NCBI GenBank assembly: GCA_947624325.1
Contig: CANQJT010000001.1
Location: 124,001-188,000 of the forward strand
Direction of reading: 5' to 3'
Source: Candidatus Gastranaerophilales bacterium
GTDB taxonomy: Bacteria > Cyanobacteriota > Vampirovibrionia > Gastranaerophilales > Gastranaerophilaceae
DNA length: 64,000 nucleotides
Positions 9,089 to 18,537 of this stretch are shown here, piece after piece. A model generated the notes under the pieces. That model was not told the origin of the DNA. It saw only the letters and a list, made by a program, of their open reading frames with translations, and ran no database searches. Position 1 is the first letter of the stretch. Each line of letters starts with the position of its first letter. The translations under genes and the position numbers were made by a program.

Positions 9089-9733
9089 TTATTCTTCTGT
9101 ATAAGTTAATTTAAAAGCAATAGCAGCACAAACAGCGCCTATAAGATTTGCTCCGATTGTGTACCATACTAATGAGAACGGAATAATTCCGAGCATTCCT
9201 ACAGAAACGGCAACGGCAGGGTTAAAAGCACCTGCACATAAGCTTCCGCCAACTGCAAATGCGCCTGTTAAAACGGTAAAACCAATAGCTAATCCGTAAT
9301 AGGAGTTTCCTTGAGTATTCTTTGTTGTTGCAGTTTGAAGAACAACATAACAAAGTGCAAAGGTAAATAAGAATTCAGCTATTAATAAACCTTTTAGGTT
9401 AAAGTTTGTACCGTCAACAATCATAATTGAGTCTTTAGCCATCATTGTAAATATCCAAACAGCTAAAACACCGCCTAAAATTTGAGCTATAGCATAAGGA
9501 ACAAATTGTTTCCAAGGTAAAGCACCTCTAATGGCAGCAGCTAAGGAAACTGCAGGATTATAATGGCCTCCCGAAATATGTCCTCCGGCATATACCATAA
9601 TCATTAATGCCGATGCAATAGCTAAAGGAGCAATAACTCCGTCAGCTCCAAGCAACCCCGTACAAGCAACCGTAAGAACAAGGAAAAATGCTCCTATCAG
9701 TTCAACTAAGTATTTTTTCAAATTTGCTTTCAT
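9089..9733 (-). CDS. aquaporin/MIP family channel with atypical second NPA loop
   Basis: 214 aa, six predicted membrane helices and two half-helix loops. The first NPA lies in SGGHYNPAVSLAAA and the second in CAGAFNPAVAVSVG. In classical aquaporins and GlpF the second NPA is followed by Arg, which forms the aromatic/arginine selectivity filter; here it is followed by Val, so the second loop resembles the first. Selectivity for water, glycerol or another small neutral solute cannot be predicted safely. A strong AAGGAGG site precedes the ATG. Divergence from known MIP subfamilies is likely. Confidence 0.88.
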   Translation of the reverse strand: MKANLKKYLVELIGAFFLVLTVACTGLLGADGVIAPLAIASALMIMVYAGGHISGGHYNPAVSLAAAIRGALPWKQFVPYAIAQILGGVLAVWIFTMMAKDSIMIVDGTNFNLKGLLIAEFLFTFALCYVVLQTATTKNTQGNSYYGLAIGFTVLTGAFAVGGSLCAGAFNPAVAVSVGMLGIIPFSLVWYTIGANLIGAVCAAIAFKLTYTEE

Positions 9734-9795
9734 TTAATATCCTCCTTTTGAAAAAGACCATATTTAGTTTAGCATTTTTCCTCGTTATTGTAAAT

Positions 9796-10146
9796 TTATG
9801 CTTTTTTAAATAGTGTAATTTTATCTATAAACGGATAAATTACGGATAATATTAAAGCACCGAAAAATCCGCTCCAAAATCCTTCAATTTGAAATCCGGG
9901 TGAGAATTTAGCTACTAATAAGAATAACAATGCGTTTATAATTAAACTGAATATTCCGAGTGTTAAAACATTTAAAGGTAAGGATATAAGTTGAACCAGC
10001 GGTCTTATAAGTAAATTTACAATACTAAGTACCAGAACAACAATCATTGCACTTAAAAATCCTGAAATAGTAATGCCCGGAATTACCCAAGCAATAAGCA
10101 TTATAAGTAATGCCAACAGCACCCATTTTACTAACATATTCATCAT
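9796..10146 (-). CDS. small membrane protein, phage-holin-4 superfamily type
   Basis: 116 aa made almost wholly of four hydrophobic helices. The IRPLVQLISLPLNVLTLGIF stretch is characteristic of the widespread bacterial family named after phage holin 4_2. Despite the name, these proteins are usually chromosomal and not phage-borne, and no phage genes surround it. The function of the family is not established. An AAAGGAG ribosome site precedes the ATG. It lies between the aquaporin and the recJ-radical SAM operon on the same strand. Confidence 0.8.
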   Translation of the reverse strand: MMNMLVKWVLLALLIMLIAWVIPGITISGFLSAMIVVLVLSIVNLLIRPLVQLISLPLNVLTLGIFSLIINALLFLLVAKFSPGFQIEGFWSGFFGALILSVIYPFIDKITLFKKA

Positions 10147-10204
10147 AGTTTTTCTCCTTTTTATTCAAATTAACTCTTTTTTTGGAGAAAAAAATTAACC
10201 GCAG

Positions 10205-11185
10205 CTATATTCTGTTTAACTGTTCAAGTTTCTTTGAAATTATAAATCCTCTGTCTATTAATTCCAAAGCCAGCCCCTGTGATTTTATTTCTTTTATTGT
10301 ATATTCAAATAAATCGTAAAGATATTGGGGAATATTATTTTTATTTGCATCGTAGTACATCATTTCCAAATCAAGAGTTAAGTGTTTAATGCCTGTTTCT
10401 TTTGATTTATTAATCCAAGCATTAATTTCCTCCTTATTATCGTTTATTTCGGGAATAACAATATATTTAGTTTTAACCCTGTCTCCTTGAGGCTGTACTT
10501 GAGCATATTTTCTTAAATTTTCCCAGACTTTGTCATAAAAATCTCTTCTTTTTATCTTTAAAAATGTTTCTTTTGTTCCGGAATCAACGGAAACAGCAAT
10601 ATTAATTCTGCCTTCTTTAATTCCTTGTTCAACAATCGGACTGTATAATGTTGCATTTGTTAGTATTCTTATGTTTGATAAATCATATTTAATAAACAAT
10701 TTAATTAAATCATTAAATTCAGGTGCACTACAAGGCTCGCCGCCTGCTATTGTTATGTGACCACCCTTTTTTAAATAGCCTTTTTCCGCCATGTCTTCTA
10801 TTGCTTTATATATATTATATTGTTTTGTTTTTGGTCCGCCCCAATCGTTTAAATCGCAATATATACAGTGTTCATTGCAAGTAACCCAATTATTAAAATT
10901 CATATATGTTATGTAATTTTCATTATCCCATTCTTTTTCTTCTAAATATATACAATTTTTACATTGAGGTATTACTTTCCCTTTTTTCATTAAAGTTCGA
11001 TATTTATTTTTGATTGAAAAGTATTCTTTCCAATTTATAAGTTCGCCTTTATAGTTATCAATTAACTTTATATATTCATCAGGTATCATTCTGCAGCATA
11101 AATTTATGCTTGTTGAATTAAAATCTATTCCGTGTTCAATTAAATTACAGCTTGTATATTTTTTAGGTTTATTGAAAAATAACAT
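10205..11185 (-). CDS. radical SAM protein of unknown substrate, copy B
   Basis: 326 aa, paralogue of the protein at 8006-9043. It has CNEHCIYC (CxxxCxxC), then IAGGEPCSAPEF, SVDSGTKETFLKIK and KYIVIPEINDN, each matching the other copy in order. The N-terminal module GELINW...CKNC...EEKEW is shared too. It starts 3 nt after the recJ stop and is probably translated from the recJ message. The adjacent residues CDLNDWGGPK differ from copy A (CTNHTEYD), so substrates may differ. No precursor peptide gene or partner enzyme is visible nearby. Confidence 0.85.
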   Translation of the reverse strand: MLFFNKPKKYTSCNLIEHGIDFNSTSINLCCRMIPDEYIKLIDNYKGELINWKEYFSIKNKYRTLMKKGKVIPQCKNCIYLEEKEWDNENYITYMNFNNWVTCNEHCIYCDLNDWGGPKTKQYNIYKAIEDMAEKGYLKKGGHITIAGGEPCSAPEFNDLIKLFIKYDLSNIRILTNATLYSPIVEQGIKEGRINIAVSVDSGTKETFLKIKRRDFYDKVWENLRKYAQVQPQGDRVKTKYIVIPEINDNKEEINAWINKSKETGIKHLTLDLEMMYYDANKNNIPQYLYDLFEYTIKEIKSQGLALELIDRGFIISKKLEQLNRI

Positions 11186-11188
11186 TTT

Positions 11189-13591
11189 TTATCCTTGTAT
11201 TAATTCTTTTATTTCATCAGTCGTTGATTGCAGGTAAAACCTTCTGAAATTATTTATCTCTTTTATTTTTTCATCAGCCGTGTAATATAAATCATCTTGT
11301 TTAATCTTTGATAATTCAACGGGATGTATGTAGGTAATAGTAGCTGTGTTTTCATTAGTTTTATTATAGTCCGTAAGATTGCAGTTATCAAATAAATTTA
11401 AAATACAGTCAAGTGTTTCTATATCAATATATAAAGCATTTGCTAATTTTAATAAATTTATTTCCCCGTTTAAGTTAGAAAGTGCATATTTCAGCATTCC
11501 TGATAGCTTAATTATAACATTATCAGTATTTATTACGGAAATATTAAAGTTCATAAGATGAACGATTTTTGCATTGGAATCTTTTATTATTTTATTAAAT
11601 TCGCTTTCGCAGTTTGGACAATCAAAAAACATTATTTGTTCCGTATCAGAGGGGATATTTTCAGATGTAAACAATTTATTTTCAATCGTATTAGGTAAAT
11701 TTAGCTGAGTTTTCAGTGCGGAATTTTCTATAAATATTCCCGTTCTCTTTTTTGTTGTGTTTATAAAATCCAGAACCTGCATTATTATATTTTTCTTATT
11801 TCTGTGATCTAATATTTTTATTTCATTCTGCTGCTCTTGTTTATCAAGTAATTCGGATTTTAGGTCTGAAATTATAAGCTGAATATTTGATTCTCCGTTA
11901 AAGATATTGACGGATGGTGAAAACAGTATATCTATTTTAGAGTTTAACGGAAGGTTAAAATCGGGATAATTCCATTTTACACATTCTATAGGTTTTGAAT
12001 TATTTTTGGAAAGAAATAATTTAAGATGATTATTATTTTGTCCCATTAATCTGAAGTTTTCTAAACACATATCTTTAATTACAAATAGCGGAGCTGGATT
12101 TGCCTGTCCAAAAGGTCTGAGTTTATTTATTGTTTCAATGGTTTCAAATGTTAAGTCATCCGTTTGAAGCTCCATATCAGCTTCGATTTTTGCCGTTGTA
12201 AAATCAACATCTTGGGTATATTCATCTATAGTTTCAGCGAGTATTAATTTAAATTTATCAAAAGAGATTTTAGTTTTATCAAAAGAAAATCCGGCTGCCA
12301 TTTTATGTCCGCCGAAACCTTCATATAAATTTTTATGTTCAGATAATATGGAATGAATATTAACCCCTTGAATACTTCTTGAGGAACATCTTATTATATC
12401 AGGATTATTTTCATCTGAAGTCATTAAGAATACGGGTTTATTAAATTCTTCAACAAGCTTTGATGCGGCAATTCCAATTATTCCTAAGTGCCAGGAGGGT
12501 GAATATAATATTATACTTTTTTTATTTTCGTTTGGTTTTGCCAAATACATTGATTTTGCTTCATTATATACTTCGTTGCATAAATCCTGTCTTTTTTGGT
12601 TTAATTCGTTTAATATTTTAGCGGAAGTATTAATTTGTTCTTCATCATCAGATATTAAAAGGTTTATGGCTGAAATCGGGTTATCAAGCCGTCCTGCCGC
12701 ATTTAGTCTGGGTACTATTGTAAAAGCTATTGTTTCTGATGTTACAGCTTCAAAATCGTTAACACCTGCGGATAATAAAAGTTGTGATATACCTTTATGC
12801 AGTCCTTTTTTTATGAGTTCAATTCCCATTGCGGCAATTGTTCTGTTTTCACCAAGTAACTCCACTACATCACCTATAGTACCAATAGCAGCGAGCGAAA
12901 GAATTTTATAAACAAAATCTTCTTTTTTAAAGTGATTAAGAAGAGCACATGCCAGTTTAAAGGCGACACCAGCGCCTGAGAGGTAATTTAAGCTTTCAAG
13001 TTCTTCAAGAGATAAATCTTGTTTTAATGAGTCAGGGGCTTTCGGATTAATAATTGCAAAAGCATCAGGCAGTATTTCAGGTGCTTCATGGTGGTCTGTT
13101 ATAATTACATCAGCTTTAAATCCTTTTGCAAAATTAACTTCATCTTTGTTTGATATTCCGCAGTCGACAGTAATTATTAATTTTGATTTTCTTTTTGATA
13201 TTATGTTTACAAGCGCCTTCGTATTAAGTCCGTGGCTTTCAGTCATTCTGTCAGGCAGGTAATAACTTACATTCGCTCCTAATTCTTTAAGGGTTAAGTA
13301 TAAAATTGAAGTTGACGTAATTCCGTCGGCATCAAAATCTCCGTATATTGTAATGTTTTCATTATTATCAATTGCTTGTTTTATTCTTTGTACGGATTTA
13401 TCCATATCTGTAAACACTTCAGGTGAGGACAGATGTGTCTTTAGCGGATTAAGGAAATTATTAATTTTTTCTTCCGTATTAATCCCTCTGTTTAAGAGCA
13501 GGACGGCAAGAATACGGTTATATCCGCACAGTTTTAATATATTCTCATTAGGTTCGGTTGTTTTTATATCCCAAATCTTGCGCACTCGCAT
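11189..13591 (-). CDS. recJ: single-stranded-DNA-specific exonuclease RecJ
   Basis: 800 aa, close to the length of long Gram-positive-type RecJ proteins. The DHH phosphoesterase motifs are present: YGDFDADG (residues 83-90), VDCGIS (142-147), ITDHHEAP (164-171) and, in the DHHA1 half, GFGGHKMAAGF (about 420-430). It degrades ssDNA 5' to 3' during recombination and mismatch or base-excision repair. The C-terminal region after about residue 560 is an accessory domain also found in long RecJ forms. It lies in an operon downstream of a 140-aa unknown and upstream of radical SAM copy B. Confidence 0.95.
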   Translation of the reverse strand: MRVRKIWDIKTTEPNENILKLCGYNRILAVLLLNRGINTEEKINNFLNPLKTHLSSPEVFTDMDKSVQRIKQAIDNNENITIYGDFDADGITSTSILYLTLKELGANVSYYLPDRMTESHGLNTKALVNIISKRKSKLIITVDCGISNKDEVNFAKGFKADVIITDHHEAPEILPDAFAIINPKAPDSLKQDLSLEELESLNYLSGAGVAFKLACALLNHFKKEDFVYKILSLAAIGTIGDVVELLGENRTIAAMGIELIKKGLHKGISQLLLSAGVNDFEAVTSETIAFTIVPRLNAAGRLDNPISAINLLISDDEEQINTSAKILNELNQKRQDLCNEVYNEAKSMYLAKPNENKKSIILYSPSWHLGIIGIAASKLVEEFNKPVFLMTSDENNPDIIRCSSRSIQGVNIHSILSEHKNLYEGFGGHKMAAGFSFDKTKISFDKFKLILAETIDEYTQDVDFTTAKIEADMELQTDDLTFETIETINKLRPFGQANPAPLFVIKDMCLENFRLMGQNNNHLKLFLSKNNSKPIECVKWNYPDFNLPLNSKIDILFSPSVNIFNGESNIQLIISDLKSELLDKQEQQNEIKILDHRNKKNIIMQVLDFINTTKKRTGIFIENSALKTQLNLPNTIENKLFTSENIPSDTEQIMFFDCPNCESEFNKIIKDSNAKIVHLMNFNISVINTDNVIIKLSGMLKYALSNLNGEINLLKLANALYIDIETLDCILNLFDNCNLTDYNKTNENTATITYIHPVELSKIKQDDLYYTADEKIKEINNFRRFYLQSTTDEIKELIQG

Positions 13592-13615
13592 AATAATTAA
13601 ACAATTACCTTCTTA

Positions 13616-14038
13616 TTATATTTCATTATCAGAGTCATCAAAAAAATGTTCTTGTTCAAGTTCTTTTTTTAACTCTTCAATATCTTTATCTTCTTTAATT
13701 TTATCTATAACAATTTTAGCCATTTCTTTTGCTAAGATTTTTTGAGTATCCGGTGGTGAATTCTGCAGCATATTTATGGCTGTTCTGACGGTTCTGTCTA
13801 TATCGTACCATCTTGAGTTTGCTCTTTCATCCATACCTTCTTCAACAGCTTCTATTATTTCGTTAACATCGGTATATTCACTAAATGCTATATTATGTTC
13901 AACAATTATTTTTATTAGGTTTAATGCAACTTTAATTTGAGTTTCATCATCAGAAGCTTCAAGAGTTTTCATTGATTTTGATAAAATCGGATCTTTATCG
14001 TACCATCTTCTTTGTTTATTATTGTATTCTTCTTTCAT
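13616..14038 (-). CDS. hypothetical protein with an internal duplication, 140 aa
   Basis: I do not recognise this protein. It is soluble, acidic and probably helical. Two segments of about 40 residues align with each other: one starting RRWYDKDPILSKSMKTLEA, the other SRWYDIDRTVRTAINML. Each is followed by SxxxTQ, an Ala-rich helix and KIIV/KIVI, so the protein looks like two copies of one helical hairpin. A good GGAGGGAG site precedes the ATG. It is encoded between fixX-like and recJ genes with small gaps (16 and 24 nt), consistent with one operon, which does not by itself indicate function. Confidence 0.75.
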   Translation of the reverse strand: MKEEYNNKQRRWYDKDPILSKSMKTLEASDDETQIKVALNLIKIIVEHNIAFSEYTDVNEIIEAVEEGMDERANSRWYDIDRTVRTAINMLQNSPPDTQKILAKEMAKIVIDKIKEDKDIEELKKELEQEHFFDDSDNEI

Positions 14039-14054
14039 AAACTCCCTCCTCTAT

Positions 14055-14342
14055 CTAACCGTTTTTAAATTTAACACCGTATTCGGTTTTAGGGTATTCC
14101 CATTTTATATTTTTCTTTTCGCAGGCAATTTTGCATGCTCCGCATTCAAGACAATTTTCGTATCTTATTGTCATTATACATTTTTTATCATTCCATTCAT
14201 ATACGTTTGCAGGACAAATATATGTGCAGAATTTTTCACTACACCTCATACATATGTCGTTATCAACCGAAAGATGGCTTTCATTTGATTTATTAAATTT
14301 TAACAGTGCTAATTTCTCATCTATATTCATTTTTTTATACAT
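14055..14342 (-). CDS. fixX: FixX-like ferredoxin
   Basis: 95 aa with two four-Cys iron-sulfur motifs, CMRCSEKFCTYICP and CLECGACKIACE. The spacing and the conserved ending (IKWEYPKTEYGVKFKNG) are those of the FixX ferredoxin-like partner of FixC, equivalent to the C-terminal Fe-S domain of ETF:quinone oxidoreductase. It would carry electrons between an ETF-type flavoprotein and FixC. It overlaps the upstream FixC-like gene by 16 nt, supporting a shared complex. No ETF (FixA/FixB) genes are present in this window. Confidence 0.88.
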   Translation of the reverse strand: MYKKMNIDEKLALLKFNKSNESHLSVDNDICMRCSEKFCTYICPANVYEWNDKKCIMTIRYENCLECGACKIACEKKNIKWEYPKTEYGVKFKNG

Positions 14343-15622
14343 CTTTCCATAGCAAATATACCCAGCGGAATACTTTTTTGAATAACACCGCTTCTTAATA
14401 CAGTTGATACAAATCTTCTATATTTTGCTCTTTTGGGTATTTCATCGGCAATTGTAAGAACATCAAAAAATTGTTCCGCTAAATTCGGGTATAAATCCGT
14501 GATTGTATTTATATGTTTTTTTATAAACGGAATTGTATCTTTATGAGTTTTCAGGTCTTTAAGTATAATACTGTTTTTAAGCTTTTTATAATAAAGAGCT
14601 AAAACAGAAGCTGAGCAATCGCCTTTTTCGAGTGCAAATATTGCTGTCTCGGCAGCCAGCTTTCCGCTTAGCATAGCAAGATTTGTACCTTCCATATGTA
14701 TGTTATCAACCAGCATCGCCGCATCACCTATTATCATTACACGGTTATCATATATTTTCGGCATAGAGTTAAATCCGCCTTCAGGTATTAAATGTGCCGA
14801 ATATTCTATTGAAACTCCGTCTTTAATGTATCTTTGTATGGAAGGATGAGATTTTAAATCTTCCAAAAGCTCATATGGCTTTATCTTTTTTTCTTTTAGT
14901 TCATCCAAACCTATGCCGAAGCCGAGAGTAATTGTTTCTTTATTTGTGAACATAAAACCCAGTGCAAGTGAATTTTTTAATGGGCCGCCTATTATTTTGC
15001 ATGCACAGCCTTCATCATCAGCAATATTAAATCTGTCTTCAATTACATTTTTAGGAAGCTTTATAACTTCTTTTACATTTACGGTTACATCAGTATCTTT
15101 GTGCTCGTTCCTTAAACCGAGTTGTTTTGCAAGTTTTGAATTTACACCGTCTGCTATTATAACTATATCTGAATAAAAGTTTTCATATTCTGTTTTTATT
15201 CCTAATATTTTCCCGTTTTCAGTTAATATTTCTTTGACACATGTTTTAGGAGCATAATACACACCTTCTTTTTCGGCTTGTTCCACGCACCATCTGTCCC
15301 ATTTTGAACGGTTAACGGTAAATGCTTTGTATGCCGCTTTTGAAGAATTATTATTTTCTATTATTGTTGAATTAAAATCTGTAAGCATGAATATTTTCTG
15401 GTTATTTACGGGTCTTTCAATGGGAGCCGTTTCCCAAAATTTTGGAAATATAACTGCGGTTTGTTTTGCATAAATACAACCGCCAAACATATTTTTATCC
15501 CCGGCATTATCGCCTCTTTCAACAAGCAGTACTTTTTTACCTGCTCTTGCCAGTGTAATTGCACAACTGACTCCTGCAGGGCCTGCACCTATAACTATTA
15601 CTTCTGTTTTATTATCGTTCAT
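14327..15622 (-). CDS. fixC: FixC-like FAD-dependent oxidoreductase (ETF-quinone oxidoreductase family)
   Basis: 431 aa. The N-terminus has the dinucleotide-binding fold VIGAGPAGVSCAITLARAG (residues 9-27) and an ERGD ribose-binding acid. A second FAD motif, VMIIGDAAMLVDNIHMEGTN, lies near residue 300. Length and the tight link to a FixX-like ferredoxin make FixC/ETF-QO the best call over geranylgeranyl reductase, a close relative. In other bacteria FixABCX bifurcates electrons from NADH to ferredoxin and quinone. Whether that happens here depends on an ETF encoded elsewhere. Confidence 0.85.
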   Translation of the reverse strand: MNDNKTEVIVIGAGPAGVSCAITLARAGKKVLLVERGDNAGDKNMFGGCIYAKQTAVIFPKFWETAPIERPVNNQKIFMLTDFNSTIIENNNSSKAAYKAFTVNRSKWDRWCVEQAEKEGVYYAPKTCVKEILTENGKILGIKTEYENFYSDIVIIADGVNSKLAKQLGLRNEHKDTDVTVNVKEVIKLPKNVIEDRFNIADDEGCACKIIGGPLKNSLALGFMFTNKETITLGFGIGLDELKEKKIKPYELLEDLKSHPSIQRYIKDGVSIEYSAHLIPEGGFNSMPKIYDNRVMIIGDAAMLVDNIHMEGTNLAMLSGKLAAETAIFALEKGDCSASVLALYYKKLKNSIILKDLKTHKDTIPFIKKHINTITDLYPNLAEQFFDVLTIADEIPKRAKYRRFVSTVLRSGVIQKSIPLGIFAMERCIKK

Positions 15623-15728
15623 TTTTCCTCAATATTTGTATTATACTATGTATTTATTACTTATAGCAAAGGCGGTTAAGTTTGTTAAGTAATTTGATTA
15701 TAATATTTTTATATTTTAAACTTATTTT

Positions 15729-17138
15729 ATGATTAGAAACATTTTAATAACATTATCTTTGTTACTATCTTTTGGGCTATATTCATATGCGTATGTCGAT
15801 ATTGTATATCCTTCAGATAAAAATTTAACAATAAATTCAGATGTAATGTTTTTTTCGGGTAATACTGACGGAAGTGTAACAATTAATTCGACCCCCGTTA
15901 AATTGTGGGAAAATAAATTTTTTGTACATACTATTCCGCTAAATTACGGTAAAAATATAATTAAAGTTACATCAGATAAAAACGGAAAAATTGACGAAAA
16001 AATTTATACGGTTACAAGAAATAAACCTATTAAAAGTAATTCTTCAAAATCTGAAATTCAATATGTATCTTTCCCTGACGGGGTTTTATATTCAAAAACC
16101 GTAAAAAATAATTCAACAATTCGTGATTATCCTTCAACCAAAGGAAACAGAATTATTGATTTACCAAAAGATGTTATTTTGTATTTTGAGGGGAAAAAAG
16201 GGGATTACTATAAAATAAAAGAAATTTCAGATACGCAATTGTGGATTCATAAATCGAATATAGAAAATCCCGTAAAACTTGAAAGTAAATTAAAAACTGT
16301 AATTAAAAATATAGAAACCTGCTCTGATAAGCATTATAATTATAAAAAATTTTATTTATCCTTCCCTGTAATGTACACACTTAAACAAACAGATAATAAG
16401 TTGAAACTTACATTATTTGGAATTAGTGATGAAAAGACTCAAGATACAGTAAATCGTGAATTTATATTTGACTATAATTTTCCTCAGTTGGGTTATGACT
16501 GTTATTATGATGGAAGCACACTTGTTTTCAAAATGGCTAAACTGCCTGAATATATTGATGAAGTCCACCCTTTAAATGGAATAAATATTTTTGTTGATGC
16601 AGGACATGGAGGTGAAGATAAAGGAACAATAGGGCCTGAAAGGATTTATGAAAAAGATATTAATCTTGATATTGCTTTGGATTTAATAGATATGCTTAAG
16701 TCAGCAGGTGCAAATGTTTCATATTCTCGTTCACACGATACAAAAGTCGGACTTTATGACAGGGTCGAGTCTGCCAAAAAAAATAATGCATTAATTTCAA
16801 TCAGCATTCATTGTAATTCTCTTCCTTTGGGGAAAAATCCTTATGAAAAGCATGGTACTGAAGTTCATTATTACAATGATAATGCTAAAATTCTTGCGGA
16901 TATAATTAACAAAAATATGGCAAATGATTTGAGTATAAAATTAAACGGCATACATAAATCAAGTTTTGCCTTAACAAGACCAACTAATCCTGTTTCAGTG
17001 TTAATTGAAACAGCATATATGATTTATCCGAGTGAATACATATTATTGAAAAATAAATATTTTAGGAAAAATGTTGCGAAATCTGTAAAAAAAAGCTTGG
17101 AAGAATATATATTATTCCTAAGAAATAATAAGTCATGA
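15729..17138 (+). CDS. secreted N-acetylmuramoyl-L-alanine amidase (Amidase_3) with SH3-like domain
   Basis: 469 aa with a signal peptide (about residues 1-22, ending SYAYVD). A beta-rich region and a probable bacterial SH3 domain (about 115-180, TIRDYPSTKGNRIIDLPKD) precede the catalytic domain. The Amidase_3 zinc site is complete: His in FVDAGHGGEDKG (about 289), Glu in YEKDINLDIAL, His in SISIHCNS, and the catalytic Glu in LIETAYM. It cleaves the bond between N-acetylmuramic acid and the peptide stem during cell separation. The start has no clear Shine-Dalgarno; a TATAAT lies at 15699-15704. It is divergent from the fixC-like gene. Confidence 0.92.
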   Translation: MIRNILITLSLLLSFGLYSYAYVDIVYPSDKNLTINSDVMFFSGNTDGSVTINSTPVKLWENKFFVHTIPLNYGKNIIKVTSDKNGKIDEKIYTVTRNKPIKSNSSKSEIQYVSFPDGVLYSKTVKNNSTIRDYPSTKGNRIIDLPKDVILYFEGKKGDYYKIKEISDTQLWIHKSNIENPVKLESKLKTVIKNIETCSDKHYNYKKFYLSFPVMYTLKQTDNKLKLTLFGISDEKTQDTVNREFIFDYNFPQLGYDCYYDGSTLVFKMAKLPEYIDEVHPLNGINIFVDAGHGGEDKGTIGPERIYEKDINLDIALDLIDMLKSAGANVSYSRSHDTKVGLYDRVESAKKNNALISISIHCNSLPLGKNPYEKHGTEVHYYNDNAKILADIINKNMANDLSIKLNGIHKSSFALTRPTNPVSVLIETAYMIYPSEYILLKNKYFRKNVAKSVKKSLEEYILFLRNNKS

Positions 17139-17181
17139 TATAATTAATAATTGAAAAAGATAAAGGAAGTGTGGATTACAT

Positions 17182-18534
17182 ATGTCGAAATATTTAAATG
17201 ATGTATTGAATTTTGTTAAAGAAAAGTATAATAATGAACCTGAATATGTTCAGGCAGTTACAGAGGTATTATTATCCTTAGAGCCTGTTATATCAAAGAA
17301 TGAAGAATATTACAGAAAAAATGCTCTCTTGGAACGGCTTGTTGAACCTGAAAGAATAATATCTTTCAGAGTTCCTTGGGTTAATGATAAAGGTGAAATC
17401 GTAGTAAACAGAGGATATAGAGTTCAATTTAACGGAACACTCGGTCCATATAAAGGCGGTTTAAGATTTCATCCTACTGTAAATCAAAGCATAATGAAAT
17501 TTTTGGCATTTGAACAGGTATTTAAAAATGCACTTACGTGTCTGCCTATAGGCGGAGGAAAAGGCGGAAGTGATTTTGACCCTAAAGGTAAATCAGATAT
17601 GGAAATAATGAAATTCTGCCAAAGTTTTATGAATGAACTTCAAAAACATATTGGTGCGGATGTCGATGTGCCTGCAGGTGATATTGGTGTCGGAGCAAGA
17701 GAAATAGGTTATTTGTTCGGACAGTACAGAAAAATCAGAAATATGTATGAAGCAGGTGTTTTAACAGGTAAAGCTCTTGAATATGGCGGATCTTTGGTTA
17801 GAAAAGAGGCAACAGGCTACGGCTTAATGTATTTCATGCGTGAAATGCTTAATGCTAACGGTATTGACATTAAAGGTAAACGAATAATTATTTCAGGTTC
17901 GGGAAATGTTGCTATTTATGCTTGCGAAAAGGCACTGCAAATGGGTGCTAATGTTGTCGCAATGAGTGATTCATCAGGATGCGTATACGATGAAAACGGA
18001 ATAAAACTTGATTTGGTCAAAGAAATAAAAGAAGTCAGAAGAGGTAGAATTAAAGAATATTTAAATTCTGTTCCGAGTGCAAAATATATTGAAAATTCAT
18101 CAAATATTCCTGCAATATATAACATTAAGGCAGATATAGTTCTTCCTTGTGCAACGCAAAATGATATTAATTTGGAAAGTGCAAAAATTCTTCTTCAAAA
18201 CGGTGTAATTGCAGTTGGTGAAGGAGCTAATATGCCTTGTACATATGAGGCGGCTACATATTTAATTGAAAATAAAGTATTGCTTGCTCCGGGCAAAGCT
18301 GCCAATGCAGGCGGTGTCGCAACATCTGCTCTTGAAATGAGCCAAAACTCAATGAGATATTTCTGGTCTTTTGAAGAAGTTGATAATAAACTTGAAAAAA
18401 TTATGATTAATATCTTTAAATTGTGTAAAGATGCTGCAAAAGAATATAATTGCGGAATTAATTACCTTGCAGGTGCAAACATAGCATCATTTAACAAGGT
18501 GGCGGATGCAATGATAGAACAAGGTGTTATTTAA
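17182..18534 (+). CDS. gdhA: glutamate dehydrogenase (NADP-type, hexameric)
   Basis: 450 aa, the normal length for the hexameric bacterial enzyme. The substrate-binding stretch GPYKGGLRFHP and the catalytic loop PIGGGKGGSDFDPKGKSD are intact. The Rossmann glycines follow (IISGSGNVAIYACEKA) with an Asp/Ser-containing AMSDSSG, consistent with NADP preference. It interconverts 2-oxoglutarate plus ammonium and glutamate. An AAAGGAAGTG ribosome site and a nearby TATAAT (about 17141) precede it, and an intrinsic terminator follows directly, so it is probably monocistronic. Confidence 0.96.
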   Translation: MSKYLNDVLNFVKEKYNNEPEYVQAVTEVLLSLEPVISKNEEYYRKNALLERLVEPERIISFRVPWVNDKGEIVVNRGYRVQFNGTLGPYKGGLRFHPTVNQSIMKFLAFEQVFKNALTCLPIGGGKGGSDFDPKGKSDMEIMKFCQSFMNELQKHIGADVDVPAGDIGVGAREIGYLFGQYRKIRNMYEAGVLTGKALEYGGSLVRKEATGYGLMYFMREMLNANGIDIKGKRIIISGSGNVAIYACEKALQMGANVVAMSDSSGCVYDENGIKLDLVKEIKEVRRGRIKEYLNSVPSAKYIENSSNIPAIYNIKADIVLPCATQNDINLESAKILLQNGVIAVGEGANMPCTYEAATYLIENKVLLAPGKAANAGGVATSALEMSQNSMRYFWSFEEVDNKLEKIMINIFKLCKDAAKEYNCGINYLAGANIASFNKVADAMIEQGVI

Positions 18535-18537
18535 CAG

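Noticed and set aside
9796-10146. Phage-holin-like protein as evidence of a prophage
   Set aside because: The family is a common chromosomal membrane protein group and no other phage gene lies nearby.
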